64,000 nt of DNA from Paguma larvata (GCA_030068075.1 CM057826.1:61353312-61417311); one strand, 5' to 3'; shown: positions 22,010 to 32,932, numbered from the stretch's first letter. Notes: a model not told the origin generated them from the letters alone. Program-made: numbers and translations.

Positions 22010-22189
22010 CAGAGGTTCTCAACCCTGACGGCATAGCAGAATTACCTGGAGAACTCTAAAACCGGCCAATGCCTGGGCAGCATCCCTCTCCCAGACTGAA
22101 ATCAGAATCTCTGGAGGTGGGGGCCCGGGGATCAGCATTTTTCCAGAACTCCCTATGCGATGCATGCATAGCCAAGGGTTGACAGCCAC
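22010..22189 (+). mobile_element. MER5-like hAT-Charlie DNA element
   Basis: It begins CAGAGGTTCTCAACC and ends 'aagggttgacagcca', the two terminal inverted repeats. The middle words 'agaattacctggagaactc' and 'actgaaatcagaatctctggaggtgggggcccggggatcagcattt' are diagnostic of MER5. Non-autonomous, with no transposase. Confidence 0.85.
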
Positions 22190-22337
22190 CCCTCGTGAGC
22201 ACAGCCTCTGCCCGGTCCCAGAAGACCCCAGGGGGCTGAGAGCAAATGCGGCGTGGATTTTTTCTGCTGAAATTCTCAGATCCTTAGCAATACCTCTATT
22301 CTCTGAAACTGGGATTTTAAAAAGTCAGGGAGAGATG

Positions 22338-22545
22338 AGTTAGCATTTGCTGGGTGCCCTCCATATGCAAGACTTCGATGGCGCATCCCTTACAAACATG
22401 GTTTTCCTTGAATCGCTACATGAACCCCAGGAATGGCCATCCCGGCTCAGATAGGAGAAGACTGAGTTTTAAAGAAGCGGAATTGTGTTCAGACAGCTCA
22501 CAAACAGCAGTTGGGACTCAGGAACGGAGTCCCTCGTCCTCTATG
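22338..22545 (+). mobile_element. MIR fragment
   Basis: Degraded MIR order: 'gttagcatttgctgggtgccc', 'ctcagataggagaagactgag' and 'cagacagctcacaaacagcag'. Confidence 0.6.
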
Positions 22546-22610
22546 CCGGTGGCTTCCAAACGATGGTGGTGTTGGAGGTGCTGCACAGGTCTGACTCCAA
22601 CGTCATTCTT

Positions 22611-22822
22611 TTTTTTTTTTTAATGTTTATTTATTTTGAGGCAGAGAGAGAGACAGCATGAATGGGGGAGGAGCAGAGAGAGAGGGAGACACAGAATCCG
22701 AAGCAGGCTCCAGGCTCTGAGCCATCAGCACAGAGCCCAACGCGGGGCTCGAGCCCACAGACCGCGAGATCATGACCCGAACCAAAGTCAGACGCTTAAC
22801 CGACTGAGCCACCCAGGCGCCC
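22611..22822 (-). mobile_element. CAN-SINE (felid SINEC) with 16-bp TSD
   Basis: CTCCAACGTCATTCTT (22595-22610) and CTCCAACATCATTCTT (22823-22838) flank the copy, one mismatch. Near-consensus head (complement 'cttaaccgactgagccacccaggcgcccc'). Confidence 0.97.
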
Positions 22823-22838
22823 CTCCAACATCATTCTT

Positions 22839-23597
22839 AAACATGCGTTTATAATTTCCAAAGCCTAAACAAAGAAGAGCACACACCCAATCGTCCCCTT
22901 CGCCAAACTGTAGAGCACACTGAAGGCTTCCAGTGATTTCCGGTGCCCTTCCGCGTTGACTCATGTCGCTGCAGACCCCCAAGGGAGGATTCTTCTGCCA
23001 CCTCTGTATTTACCATCGAACACCTGGAAAATGGGTTCACTGACTGATTAAAGTGATTAAAAGTGATCCTTTTTGAAAAATCGGGCTTGCTTAGACATGT
23101 TTACACTGACATAAAATTTGTTCAAGTGAATATATTAGGGCGAATCCACACCTAGCTTCCTTGGGTAAGTGCTGCGTAGACTGCTCAGTGCAAATGTCAT
23201 CAGGGTGTCTCATCAAGGTGCCATCACCTGCTCATCAAGCTGTCAGGCCAGATGTCTGACCCCAGATGAAGGTTCACACGGCACAGTGCATCCATGTCCT
23301 TCTAGGGTGACGGTGGGACTTGCAGCAAGTTTGGGGGGCTCCCCTCCCGTTGTGATTCATTTCTGCTGGACAGGTCACAAGGTTACCATGTTTCCCACCG
23401 CACATAGAGTGTCTGCAATGAAACTGAAACTCAAAGCTGCAGTCCCGAACACAAGAAGTGGGGCAATTTTGACACACATAGGATGGTCATTATCTTAATA
23501 ATGAAATCCCGCTATAAAATACTCAACAAGGGGGATTCTAAGTTGACCCAAATATCTATGCATTGACTTCCTTCGGATTGTACACTTGCAGTTCAGA
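22839..23597. other. Unassigned non-coding stretch
   Basis: No gene or repeat is recognised. A 109-codon frame at 23169-23498 resembles no known protein. Confidence 0.4.
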
Positions 23598-23608
23598 AAT
23601 GCCAATAT

Positions 23609-23831
23609 GGGGGCGCCCGGCTGGCTCGGTTGGTTAAGCCTCTGACTCTTGATTTCGCTCGGGTCGTGATCTCATGGTTCGTGAGTTCGAGCCCACATCT
23701 GGCTCGGCACTGACAGCTCAGAGCCTGCTTGGGATTCTGTCTCCTTCTCTCTGTCCCTCCCCCACTTGCTCTCTCTCTCTTTCTAAATAAATAAATAAAT
23801 AAAAATAAAAACCTTAAAAAATACTAAGGAA

Positions 23832-23896
<65 letters not shown>

Positions 23897-23909
23897 GAAG
23901 GAAGGAAGG
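23609..23909 (+). mobile_element. CAN-SINE with tail grown into (GAAA)n
   Basis: Head 'gggggcgcccggctggctcggttgg' and tail 'taaataaataaataaataaaaataaaaacc', then a GAAA array running to the TSD. The TSD is AATGCCAATAT (23598-23608) and AATGCCAACAT (23910-23920), so the microsatellite lies inside the inserted unit and arose from the A tail. Confidence 0.95.
23826..23909. repeat. (GAAA)n / (GGAA)n microsatellite
   Basis: About 15 uninterrupted GAAA units flanked by GGAA units at each end. Strand-asymmetric homopurine tract. Confidence 0.97.
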
Positions 23910-24224
23910 AATGCCAACATGCTGTTGACGATTTAATGTCAAAATAGCAGAGTACTGTGCTCTCGAGACGCTTGGTTGGCTTAACTTGACAAATAGCCTG
24001 AGATGACTCACTGAGCTGTTAAGCACAAACCTGTGCAGGTAGCGGCCGGAGGCCGGAGCCTCCCGTGCAAGCACAGGCCAGCTGGGCCCCCAGTGGGCGC
24101 CTGCAGCCCGGGGTAAGGAGGCCCTCCCAAAGCCCACCGCCATCCCCTCCAGGCGGGTTAGGGCTCTTCGGGCACAGCAGAAGCTGAGTCCGAGCTGTGG
24201 GCACAGGAAGAGGCCCACAGATCC

Positions 24225-24625
24225 ATGCTGCCCTTCTCTGTCAACTCGGAAGCAGAATTTGAAGATGTAGTTGGCTCTTCAATGACATCGCTACGGACGA
24301 CAAGTGCCAGATGCTACAGAGCCATTTCATGGACGAGTACTCCCAGAACTTTGAGAACACAGAAGAGAATCGACTCACCCACCGACTTTTAACGAATGCA
24401 TGCCTTTGGGAGAAAAGCAGCAACCCGCGGCACCACGAAGATGACGTGGCTAGGGACACACTCAATGCGCTGCTCACACTGACCGAATTTCAGGTTTTGG
24501 AAGCCATGCTTCTGTACGTCAGGGCAGAAGAAGGCCAAGGACGAGACATCGGCAGTGGCTCAGGGGTGACTTTTCTGTGCGAATCATCTCCCATGCCAGC
24601 TTCGCAGAAAAGTCTATGGCCCTGA
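24225..24625 (+). pseudogene. ARL2BP: Processed pseudogene of ARL2BP (BART)
   Basis: ARL2BP encodes a ~163-residue protein that binds the GTPase ARL2 and acts at mitochondria, centrosomes and cilia. Family-like peptides occur in order: SEAEFEDVVG in one frame (24247-24276), then LFNDIATDD, FMDEY, FENTEENRL, a fragment PTFNEC in a third frame, HHEDDVA, LLTLTEF, YVRAEEGQGRD and a C-terminal SSPMPASQ ending at a stop where the family stops. Damage: a one-base loss near 24273, another near 24380, and loss of about 20 codons before the HHxDEV block. The frame from 24311 to the stop is thus a patched frame, not an intact protein. All regions lie in one uninterrupted stretch, as expected of a retrocopy of a spliced mRNA. 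Similarity to the parent 3' UTR downstream could not be judged. Not functional as a protein; transcription is unknown. Confidence 0.85.
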
Positions 24626-26364
24626 CTCCCCCCTGCAGGCAATGGTATCCTGGCCGACATGGCTAACCCAGGAGGCTATGAGAAGTTTCGATTACTGGTG
24701 ACGGCGGTGTTCATCGTGGCAAGACGGCCTCTGTCTGCAGCTCTTCATTAATATTAACTGTTGATGAGGCAAAAAGAAAATTCCCTGCCCCCGAAGCACC
24801 TTGTATTCAATACCCTTCCCTCCATCCCCAGGGTAGAACCCCCTCTTAGCTACTTCTGAGTCAGACTTCTGGGGCAAGCTCACGTCGAGCTTTCCACCCG
24901 AGAGCCCTCTTCCAGCACCATCCATGTCGGTATGTCAAAAACGTGTCATCATGAGCCCGCCTGGTCCTAAAGATCACAGCAGGCATGGCTCACAGTTTCT
25001 CCACACCCCCGGCCCTTCCCCTTGGGTCGGACTTGCAGCACTTTGGGATTAGTGGCCCAAAGCTGGGTGAAGACAGCATGGGATTGAAGATCCGGGGTGT
25101 AACTCAGACCAGCCCACCCCCCACCCCCCGTCTTGACATTCTGAAGCCCCAGTGATCACAGCCCGTCTTGGGCTTTGAGAAGCAACCAAGAGAGACGCCC
25201 TCTACTGACAGGCCCGTGTGAAATCAACCCCAGCGCTGTATTTGCCAACCTCTTCCTGCGTCTCTTGTCCGTCCTGAGTTAGTCTCACTCAGGTGCCTAG
25301 AAGCCTCTCTTAAGTATTACTTTTCAAAAAAATACTTTTATAGATGAATATTCAGGGTAATCGAGTTGACCTAACTTTGGAAATTCTCTGATTAACCACC
25401 CTAAGGATCCAAGTATTATCTACCGTATGCTTTCCAGTTGGTAGTGCTAGGAAGGCAAAAATGCTTTCTGCATCGGCCTCCCCGTCTCACTGTCCCCAGT
25501 GTGCAGTGCACACTGGGGACAGGCTAAAAGGTCTCCCTGACGGATCGCATGTTAGGTGCCTCTGTGGAGGTTTGCTTAAAATATGTTCTACCTAACTCCA
25601 TTTACTGGTTTTCTGTTGGGGTGGGGGTGCGTTTGATTTAAAAAACAAACAAACAAAAACAAAGATGAGTTCAATCACTCCTTCCTTTCAAAATCTCCTC
25701 TGCCGAGTGGGTGGGTGTTGCGCTGGCCGAGGGCAGCATAAGTAGGGGCAGTCGGCTTTCTGGCCATCTGTCTGGCTTTGCTTTAGGACAGGGTTGCATA
25801 GGACATTACTCATGAAAACATGTACGTCACATCTCTAAAAAAAAGGAAAAATGTCGTAGCTAAAAAAAAAAAAGACTGCCGTTTGTAGCTAATTCTCTGT
25901 ACAAATTGAAACTTTCTCAAGGCTGAGCAACTAAAGTGTAAAACAAACTACGAAACTATGGCGCAAGACAGGATGTTGAGGCCAATATACAATAGCCATT
26001 CATAAGCCTCAGTTTCGAATTGTGAATTCACTGAATCTGCCTTGCTGTCCTGACTGACCGACTTCAGCATAAGCGATCATTCTCATTTGAAATCGTGAGA
26101 TAAATTCGAGCTAACACAGTAATACCTGTGTGTTTTAGATTGAGTATTTTTTCCATAGAGGCTCCCATTTTCACTGGAGAGTGTTGAAAATTGAAATATC
26201 TCTACCCTGTGTTGGACTGCTTCCCCCCTAAAAAATATTAACTAATGAGAATGACTCCACCCTAAGGAAATAAAAATAAATAATGAAGTGCAACCACCAA
26301 ATCCGTACTGTGAACTCAGAGTTAAGGGCGAGGTCTATTCTATGTAGCCCGTGATGCTTTTACC
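24626..26364. other. Downstream flank of the ARL2BP retrocopy, possible 3' UTR
   Basis: Continuous non-repeat sequence follows the pseudogene stop. The parent mRNA has a long 3' UTR, and A runs at 25840-25850 and 25861-25873 are candidate retrocopy tail remnants, so part of this may be its 3' UTR. I cannot confirm this without the parent sequence. A 33-bp palindrome lies at 25490-25522. Confidence 0.35.
25490..25522. repeat. 33-bp perfect palindrome
   Basis: Left arm CTGTCCCCAGTGTGCA (25490-25505), one central G, right arm TGCACACTGGGGACAG (25507-25522). All 16 base pairs are complementary. It could form a cruciform in DNA or a hairpin in RNA with a minimal loop. Confidence 0.95.
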
Positions 26365-26450
26365 CAAACAGTGGGGGGAAAGAGCTTCTCAAATTCCAGC
26401 CCTGCCACTCATTCACTGTGTGTCCTCAAACAAATCCCTTCAGATCGGCT
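26365..26450 (-). mobile_element. MIR core fragment
   Basis: 'aaattccagccctgccactcattcactgtgtgtcctcaaacaaatccctt' is the MIR core in minus orientation. Confidence 0.7.
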
Positions 26451-26914
26451 CAGCTCAACTCAGAGAGAAAGGGAGAGAATTCCCTACAATGCGAGAGAAG
26501 GATCCCTACTTTGCAAGATCATCATGCCTGACAAATGAGTTTTGGAGGCAGTGTGCTAGAATATAGAATTGCCTAATAACAGCGATCTATTCAAAAGTGT
26601 GTTGAAAATTTTTTTCCATCTCGGTCCTTTTTTCTTTTTCAAGCTTTGCCAAATCCGTTAGGGTGTTTTGCATCCCCTTCGAAGTGTCCACTTTCTGTCT
26701 TAAAAGGCAAGTAAAAACACTCCATGATTACTTACTAAAAGTTTGGAAATTTCTTTCTTGACAGATAGCATTATCTAATGATGGTTTCGGGTACAATATA
26801 TAGAGCACGTAGTGTTTTTCCACCTAAAAGAGTAAGTTGGAGGCAGTTTTCAGACTTTCAACAGTCATTCTCCCTCTTACACTTTTCAATCAATCCTTTA
26901 AAATGACCATATCA
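26451..26914. other. Unassigned non-coding stretch
   Basis: AT-rich with no recognised gene or repeat. Confidence 0.4.
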
Positions 26915-27107
26915 GGGGTGCCCAGGTGGCTGAGTCTGTTAAGCATCCGACTTGGTCTCAGGTCATGATCTCTCTGTTAGTGAGTTCGAGCTCCACATTG
27001 AGCTCTGCGCTGAGAGTGTGGAGACTGCTTCAGATCTCCTGTCTCCCTCTCTCTCTCTCTGTCCCTCCCTTCCTCTCTCTGTTTGAAAAATAAACATTTA
27101 AAAAAAT
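26915..27107 (+). mobile_element. CAN-SINE (felid SINEC)
   Basis: Plus copy with head 'ggggtgcccaggtggctgagtc' and tail 'gaaaaataaacatttaaaaaa'. The probable TSD is AAAATGACCAT before and AAAATAACCAT after. Several substitutions in the tRNA-like part indicate an older copy. Confidence 0.93.
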
Positions 27108-27119
27108 AAAATAACCATT

Positions 27120-27664
27120 TTATTTTTCCTTTCCTTTTCATGTTCTCACCTTCCAACTTGCACCCACACCTACGCACATTACTAGTTCCATCTCATGCCA
27201 AGAGATGATGAAATTCAAGTGCAAAGTGTGGAGTCAGAGTCAGAGGTCCACTTCACCACCGATTCGGGAACTGTAACGTTCTGAATGCCTGCTCCTTGGC
27301 ACTTACTGATGTCCCGGGAGGCCAGAGTAGTAGGCAGAGAAAAACAGGGTTTTACTCAGAAGCATAACGCAGGAAATGCAGAGCCCGTGTCCCCGCGGGT
27401 ATTTATAGGCCTGTCTTTAAGGACTGAGCGTTGGCGGAACTCCAGAGCCAACACGCATGCTGACGTCACAGCCAACACCTCTCCACGCCGCAGATCTTTG
27501 TGCAGAAGCAGATTAGGTGGCCGCCAGTTAGGAGTGAGGACACTTGCAGCTCCCCCACAAGAATGTCATTCCCCAAGTTTTCTGAGCCCCTGCCCTTGGC
27601 CCGGAAGGGAGCTGCAGGGAGGGAAAAGACACCCCGGCACTCAGTAACTTCACTCCCTACTCGT
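27120..27664. other. Unassigned non-coding stretch
   Basis: A possible MIR shred lies near 27225-27285. CpG content rises over 27.36-27.51 kb without a clear promoter motif. Frames of 98 and 120 codons overlap and resemble nothing known. Confidence 0.35.
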
Positions 27665-27880
27665 GGAGCCCTTCCTCAGCAGAGAATAAAGGAAACAGGC
27701 CCCTACTTTCATGAAGCTTCGGCTTTCAGAGAGAGGTACGGACGGGAAAAAGGGGGAAATATTTTAAAGGTAAGATTAGACATTGGAAAGTGCTAGGAAG
27801 AAAATCACATGGGGTGATAAGATCCAAAGGGACGGGCTGCTCTTTAGGTGGGATGAGATGGGAAGGATGGGCAGGGATGG
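27665..27880 (-). mobile_element. L2 fragment
   Basis: L2 minus words: 'ggcccctactttcatgaagcttcggctttcagagag', 'ggaaagtgctaggaagaaaatcac' and 'gggatgagatgggaaggatggg'. Confidence 0.6.
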
Positions 27881-27949
27881 GGTCCCTCGGGAGGTGAGAA
27901 TGAATATGGAAATGAGCTAGTGGTTGGCTAGACCATTAGATGTGGGCAA

Positions 27950-28035
27950 GGAATCCATTCTTTCTAGATACCTACGGTGCACCAGGCACGGTGCTGTGTG
28001 AATACATTTCCACTTACTTAATCTTCACAGGCCGC
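27950..28035 (+). mobile_element. MIR 5' fragment
   Basis: 'acctacggtgcaccaggcacggtgctgtgtgaatacatttccacttacttaatcttcaca' is the MIR left core. Confidence 0.75.
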
Positions 28036-28179
28036 CGTGGCGGTAACCGTGGTGACGCTGGTCGCCGATGCCACAGGCAGCGGATGGCACATGAGTACTC
28101 TGATAAAAATGGGATGAGTGAAAGTGTGGATGATTGAGAGGGAATTTATCAATCCCATTGTTTCAAACAATATTTTATT

Positions 28180-28383
28180 TTATTTTTTTAATGTTTATTT
28201 ATGTATTTTTGAGAAAGAGCATGAAAGCATGAGCAAGGAAGGGGCAGAGAGAGAGGGTCCCAAGCAGGTTCCACGCTATCAGTACAGAGCCGGACATGGG
28301 GCTCGATCCCACGAACCATGAGATCATGACTTGAGCTGGAATCAAGAGTCAGACGCCTAACTGATGGAGCCACCCAAGCGCCC
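28180..28383 (-). mobile_element. CAN-SINE (felid SINEC)
   Basis: Minus copy from 'tttttttaatgtttatttatg' to 'ctgatggagccacccaagcgccc'. It sits between two MIR pieces (27950-28035 and 28386-28480). A diverged TSD around 'tcaatcccattgttt' / 'ataggtcccattttt' is possible. Confidence 0.92.
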
Positions 28384-28385
28384 AT

Positions 28386-28480
28386 AGGTCCCATTTTTTC
28401 ACCAAGGAAACCGAGGCTCTGGGAGGTCGTTTCCAGAGACCACACAGCAACAAGTGGCAGAGTCGATCCAGGGCCTGTTT
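28386..28480 (+). mobile_element. MIR 3' fragment
   Basis: 'ggtcccattttttcaccaaggaaaccgaggctctgggaggtcg' and 'cacacagcaacaagtggcagagtcga' are MIR right-core words, directly abutting the SINE. Confidence 0.8.
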
Positions 28481-29329
28481 CTAAAACGTTTGATTTTTAA
28501 ATTTGATTTTTTAAGATTAGAATTCATAGACTCATATTTTGCTTGGGACTGTGTACATTTACGTTTATAAAGAGAGACCAGCCAGCCTGCAGTTTTCTTT
28601 TCTCAAACTACTCTTTTCAGCCTGACATCAAGGTCATTCGAGGCCTGGAAGATGCACTGATTTGCTCTTCCGATATGCCCACCCTCTAGAAGCTATCATA
28701 CAAAATGGACGTCATCTGTTAGTTGAATGCTTGGTACAGCTCACCCATAGACCCCTTCGAACAGTTGCTTGTTAAGGAGCGGGGTGGTTTTACTATCGCT
28801 AAGGCACAAGTGTGTGACCCCTCTCAGTCAAGTTCTACGCTTCGAGTTGGGGACACACAAATGAAAACTCAACTTTCTTTCTGGATCCAATTTTGAAACA
28901 GCGATCTATTTATGCAGCTACCATTTACCGAATAGCTCTTCCCTTTCAGTCAGTCTTCTAGGATGGGATGGGTGAACAATGAGTAAGACAGTAACAATCC
29001 TGGCAACGAGAAAGCTATAGAACGGTTGAAATGAGCTCTATACACATTGCTGGCTGACTGAAAAGAAAACTTTACATATGTTCAAGAGACACCAAAAAAG
29101 CACAGCAGAAAGTAAAAAAAAAAAAAAAAAACAACACAAGAGAAACCTGAGAAGTGCCTGCATCTCTGAGTGCATTCTTTAACCCATACTCGTATCAGTC
29201 AGTATATCCTAGGAGCTTAGGGCTTCCGGGTATTTGAACCCAACCTGTACCCAGATCATTGGCCACTCAGCTACACAGACATAGGCATGTCCCTAGAAAG
29301 CAAGGCTAATAAATAAAAACAAGAATAGA
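28481..29329. other. Unassigned non-coding stretch
   Basis: No gene is recognised. A poly-A run lies at 29114-29131. Sequence near 28950-29005 faintly resembles L2 in minus orientation. Confidence 0.35.
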
Positions 29330-30490
29330 AACAATAGTGGCTGCCCACTTCAGGAGAGACGGATTCCATAACTTCGGTCCCAGGGAAATTAACAACTCTC
29401 CAGAAAATAAAACAGGACGTAGAATCATACAGTATTTTATCTCAAGTGTTTAGTTTCAACCGAACACTGAGACATGCAAAGAACTGCAGACTGCGACCCA
29501 TTTTCAGAGGAAAAACCAGGACGTAGAAACTCACTGTAGATGTATTTACCCGACAAAAACGTCCAAAAGGCTACCGTAAAAAATGTTCGAAGAATTTAAT
29601 GAAACTATGTTCAAAAAATGTAAAGGGAAATATGAAGGCAATGGCTCGACAAATGAAGAATCCCAGTAGAAAAATAAAAATTACTCCCAAAAGGTACAAT
29701 AACCAAAAAAAGAAAAAAAGAAAAGAAAAACGCAACAAATCAACACGCATTGGATGCAGCCAAAGTAGTATTTCGATGGAAATTTATAGCTAAAACTACA
29801 GAGGAATAAGAATACACCAAAAATCAATAACCTAAGGCTCTACCTCAAGAATCTAGAAAAGAAAGAACAAACAAAAAATAAAAGTAACCAGTAACTGTAA
29901 GAGCAGAAATCAATCAATTAGAAAAATAGAGGAAATCAATGAAACTGAACACCGGTTCTTCATAAAGATCAACAAAATGGATGCACCTTTAGCCAGAATG
30001 ACTAAGAAAAAAAGAAAGAAGACACAAGTATCAGTCAGGAGTGAAGAAAATCGCAAACCTAAAGAAACTGAAAAGATCTTAATGGAACATTTATAAACAA
30101 CTTTATGCCAATGAATTAGACTTAGATGAAATGAACAAGTTCCTGACAAGACACCAATTACCAAAAGTGACTCGAGAAGGAGCCGAGAATCCGAATGGAC
30201 ATATATTAAGTAAATAAATTGAATTAGCAATTTAAAATCTCCCAGAGAAAAGCCCGGGCCCAGATCGCTTCACCGTTGAATTCTAGAAGCCACCTAAGGA
30301 ACAAAACACTGAAAACGGACAAGAAGGGAAAACTTCATAATTCGCATAGTGAGGCCGGTGCTACCTTAATATTAAAGTGAGACAAAGACATCGCAAGGAA
30401 ACTACAGATCAGTCTTTCGGGAGTACGGGTACAAAAAAATCTTAACAAAATATCGGCAAAGGGAACCAGCAACAAACTAAAAGATATTTT
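29330..30490 (+). mobile_element. Internally deleted old L1 (5'/ORF1 part joined to ORF2 part)
   Basis: 29330-29700 matches the 5' and ORF1-proximal part of old mammalian L1 ('gacggattccataacttcggtcccagggaaatt', 'cagtattttatctcaagtg', 'catgcaaagaactgc', then the phased 'atgttc.aagaatttaa.gaaactatgtt' run). After an A-rich patch, 29740-30490 matches ORF2 ('gatggaaatttatagctaaaact', 'gagcagaaatcaatc', 'aaagatcaacaaaatggatgcacctttagcc', 'ggcccagatcgcttcaccg', 'aactacagatcag'). The end of ORF1 and the start of ORF2 are missing. All frames are broken. Confidence 0.8.
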
Positions 30491-31724
30491 CTACAAATCC
30501 GTGCTTCCTTCGTGCCTACAGACTTAGCAGGACTCTCAATATTGGCCACCTGAGATGCCTTTTAGTAGCTGCTGCTGGCTTGTCATACCCCCATGATACA
30601 AGCATGCATTTTACCTGCACACACTGTTGGACTTCTTACTATAAGCACCTGCCCCTGTAAGGCGACCTTCGGCTTGTCCTACATGTGGGCTGCAGAACTA
30701 TGGGAAAGAACGCCCTTGGAGCCTTCCCTCAAGCATCCATGGCCAAGAACTGGTGATAAATACCCCAACTTCCTCGCCCTTCGACCGAGACCACTCTGAG
30801 GCATGTTTATGGCTCCTCGGAATTACCGGTGGCATTATCCCTCAACAGGAGACGGTGGCAACCGGCCCATAGATGTACCCTGCCTGCTTTCCTTTCCCCG
30901 TCTCACGTCTCCACTCCCTTCCTGGTGCTGCCTGGGGTCGCCTCCCCAACTCCACGTACACTCGAATCTTTGTCTCTGGCTCGGCTCCCAAGACACCCCT
31001 CCTTGCCAACTCCTCTCCCTCTGCTATGGCACACACCGAGGACAGTGCAGAAAAGCCTTCTCCCCATTTTTAATGAAGTCGTTTGGCTTAAAGCCAGAAA
31101 GACAGATGGGACCCAAGATGATAACCGACTTTCCCAGGAAGGGCTTGCGAAAAGAAAAATTCATTTGGGTAGAGGAGAGGAAAAAACCTCAGCAACAGAA
31201 GGAATTGGGTTGCCCTCGGCATTCGGGCTTTCATAGCTCAACAGGCAGAGCTGACGTGGTAATTGCGGAAATCCATCCGAATCACTGTCTTCATTAGAGT
31301 ATCTGTTGACTGCACGCGGCAAGCGCAGCGGTATTAGGAGACTCCCCCCACCCCCTGCAGTCATTCCCTTGGCACTTACCTGGCCGGGACAAGCTTATTC
31401 ACTGGGCAAGACAATCCGCACCCCCTATTCCCACCCCAACGCCTGGCTGCCCAATTTTGTACATGATCCGCCTATATCCAGGGAGAAACACAGGATGAGA
31501 ATTAAGATCGAAGAATATGAGTCCATTCTCAGGGCTCCCTTTTAAACAAGTTCATCTGGCCATATGAGCAAGTGCTGCAAGGATATGGAAACACAAGTCG
31601 TGTTCTGTTTCTCTAGACCACCTTTGACCAGATTCACTCTTCCTCATCGACTTCTTCAACACAAATTTATTGGGCACCTACTGTGTCCCATCGCCGGGAT
31701 AGAGTGTGGTGGGTCTATCCTGAG
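30491..31724. other. Unassigned stretch, GC-richer
   Basis: Several overlapping frames (up to 164 codons at 30803-31297, plus) run on both strands without family resemblance. 'gataaataccccaacttcctcgccctt' near 30753 hints at an old LTR but is not enough to call. Confidence 0.35.
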
Positions 31725-32000
31725 TGGCCACTCCCACTGAGTCGCACCTTCGTGTAATCCCCTCCCCTCAGTTCAGAAGAGCCTGTGACTTGCTTCTAAG
31801 CAACAGGACACGGCGCAGGTGACGGGATGTCACTCGCGTGATTATGTGAGCTTCATTTCAGCAGACTGAGAAGGGAGAGACGCTCCCCAAGTGCTGTTGG
31901 AGAAGCAAGCCGCCATGTTGTGAAAGTGATTCGCATGTCCGTGAGCAGAGTGCAGCCTCAGGGGACTGTGGTGGCCTCTACAAGTTGAGAGCCCTGGCCT
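31725..32000 (+). mobile_element. LTR-like repeat, 5'/middle part
   Basis: 'gcctgtgacttgcttctaagcaacaggacacgg', 'gtgacgggatgtcactcgcgtgattatgtgag' and 'gagaagcaagccgccatgttgtga' match the front half of a common placental LTR-like repeat. Its back half is the kind seen at 35000-35331. Confidence 0.65.
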
Positions 32001-32129
32001 CCCTTAACAGGACACAAGTGGGTTTTTATTGTTGTTTTGGGTTTTTTTACGGCATCAGTCTTCAATTCCACAACAAATTCCTCTGAAGCTCTAGTGTGTC
32101 AGCATCCCCATGGCCTCGACCCTGGCCCA

Positions 32130-32470
32130 CATCAGGCCACTTCATCTCTCACCTGGTCATGACGCAGCCTCCTAACTGGTCCCTTGCTTTCAGTTTATCC
32201 TCTGCACTGCTACCGAATGAGCTTTCTAGGCCCAAATTTGATCATGCTATGTCTCTCGCGAGCTGTCTCCACCATTAGCTTTTGTCTTTATACAAAACCC
32301 AAAACTCCGATCTCAAAAGACACTTGAGACTTCACAACGTAACATACTTGGCTTCGTCTTCTGTCACCTGCTTCCTCCAACTCCGGAGCATCGTGTCTTA
32401 CGTCCATCCTATCCACGCACAAATCTACTCCCTTGTCCTAGTAACACCTAACTCAGTTATATGTGTGTGC
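32130..32470 (+). mobile_element. L2 fragment
   Basis: 'cctcctaactggtcccttgctttcagtttatcctctgcactgctaccgaatgagctttct' and 'tttgatcatgctatgtctctcg' are strong, ordered L2 blocks. The frame is broken. Confidence 0.85.
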
Positions 32471-32594
32471 CTTTATTAAGAGTGATTTTGATCCTTTACA
32501 TTGATGTCTCAAGTAACAAATGATATGTATTATCTCTTTTCATTTTCATAACACTTCTCTGAGGTCAAAAAAAAAAAAAAAACCCCACCATCGT

Positions 32595-32900
32595 GGGGCT
32601 CCTGGGTGGCTCAGTCAGTTAATGTCTGACTCTTGGTTTCGGCTCAGGTCATGATCTCATGGTCGGTGAGTTCGAACCCCGTATTGGGCTCTGTGCTGGC
32701 ACCATGGAGCCTGCTTGAGATTCTGTCTCCCTTTCTCTCTGCCCCTCCTCTGCTCCCTCTCTATCTCTCTTTTTCTCAAAAATAAATAAACATTTAAAAA
32801 GAAAAGGAAAGGAAAGAAAAGAAAAGAAAAGAAAAGAAAAGAAAAGAAAAGAAAAAAAGGAAAAGAAAAGAAAGGAAAGGAAAGGAAAACAAAAGAAAAG

Positions 32901-32932
<32 letters not shown>
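32595..32932 (+). mobile_element. CAN-SINE with very long GAAAA tail
   Basis: Near-full copy whose tail has become a ~130-bp GAAAA/GGAAA array. The TSD CCACCATCGT (32585-32594) and CCACCATCTT (32933-32942) encloses the array, so it derives from the A tail. A separate 16-A run precedes the left TSD. Confidence 0.95.
32797..32930. repeat. (GAAAA)n / (GGAAA)n homopurine array
   Basis: Imperfect pentanucleotide array, pure purine on the plus strand over about 130 bp except for one C at 32890. Long complementary pyrimidine frames on the minus strand are artefacts of it. Confidence 0.97.

Noticed and set aside
24311..24625. 104-codon open frame as a functional short ARL2BP-like gene
   Set aside because: Compared with the ~163-residue family it lacks the N-terminal part (shifted to another frame) and about 20 central residues, so it is a patched pseudogene frame.
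30803..31297. 164- and 135-codon plus frames
   Set aside because: Two different overlapping frames plus minus-strand frames are open over the same DNA; no family resemblance.
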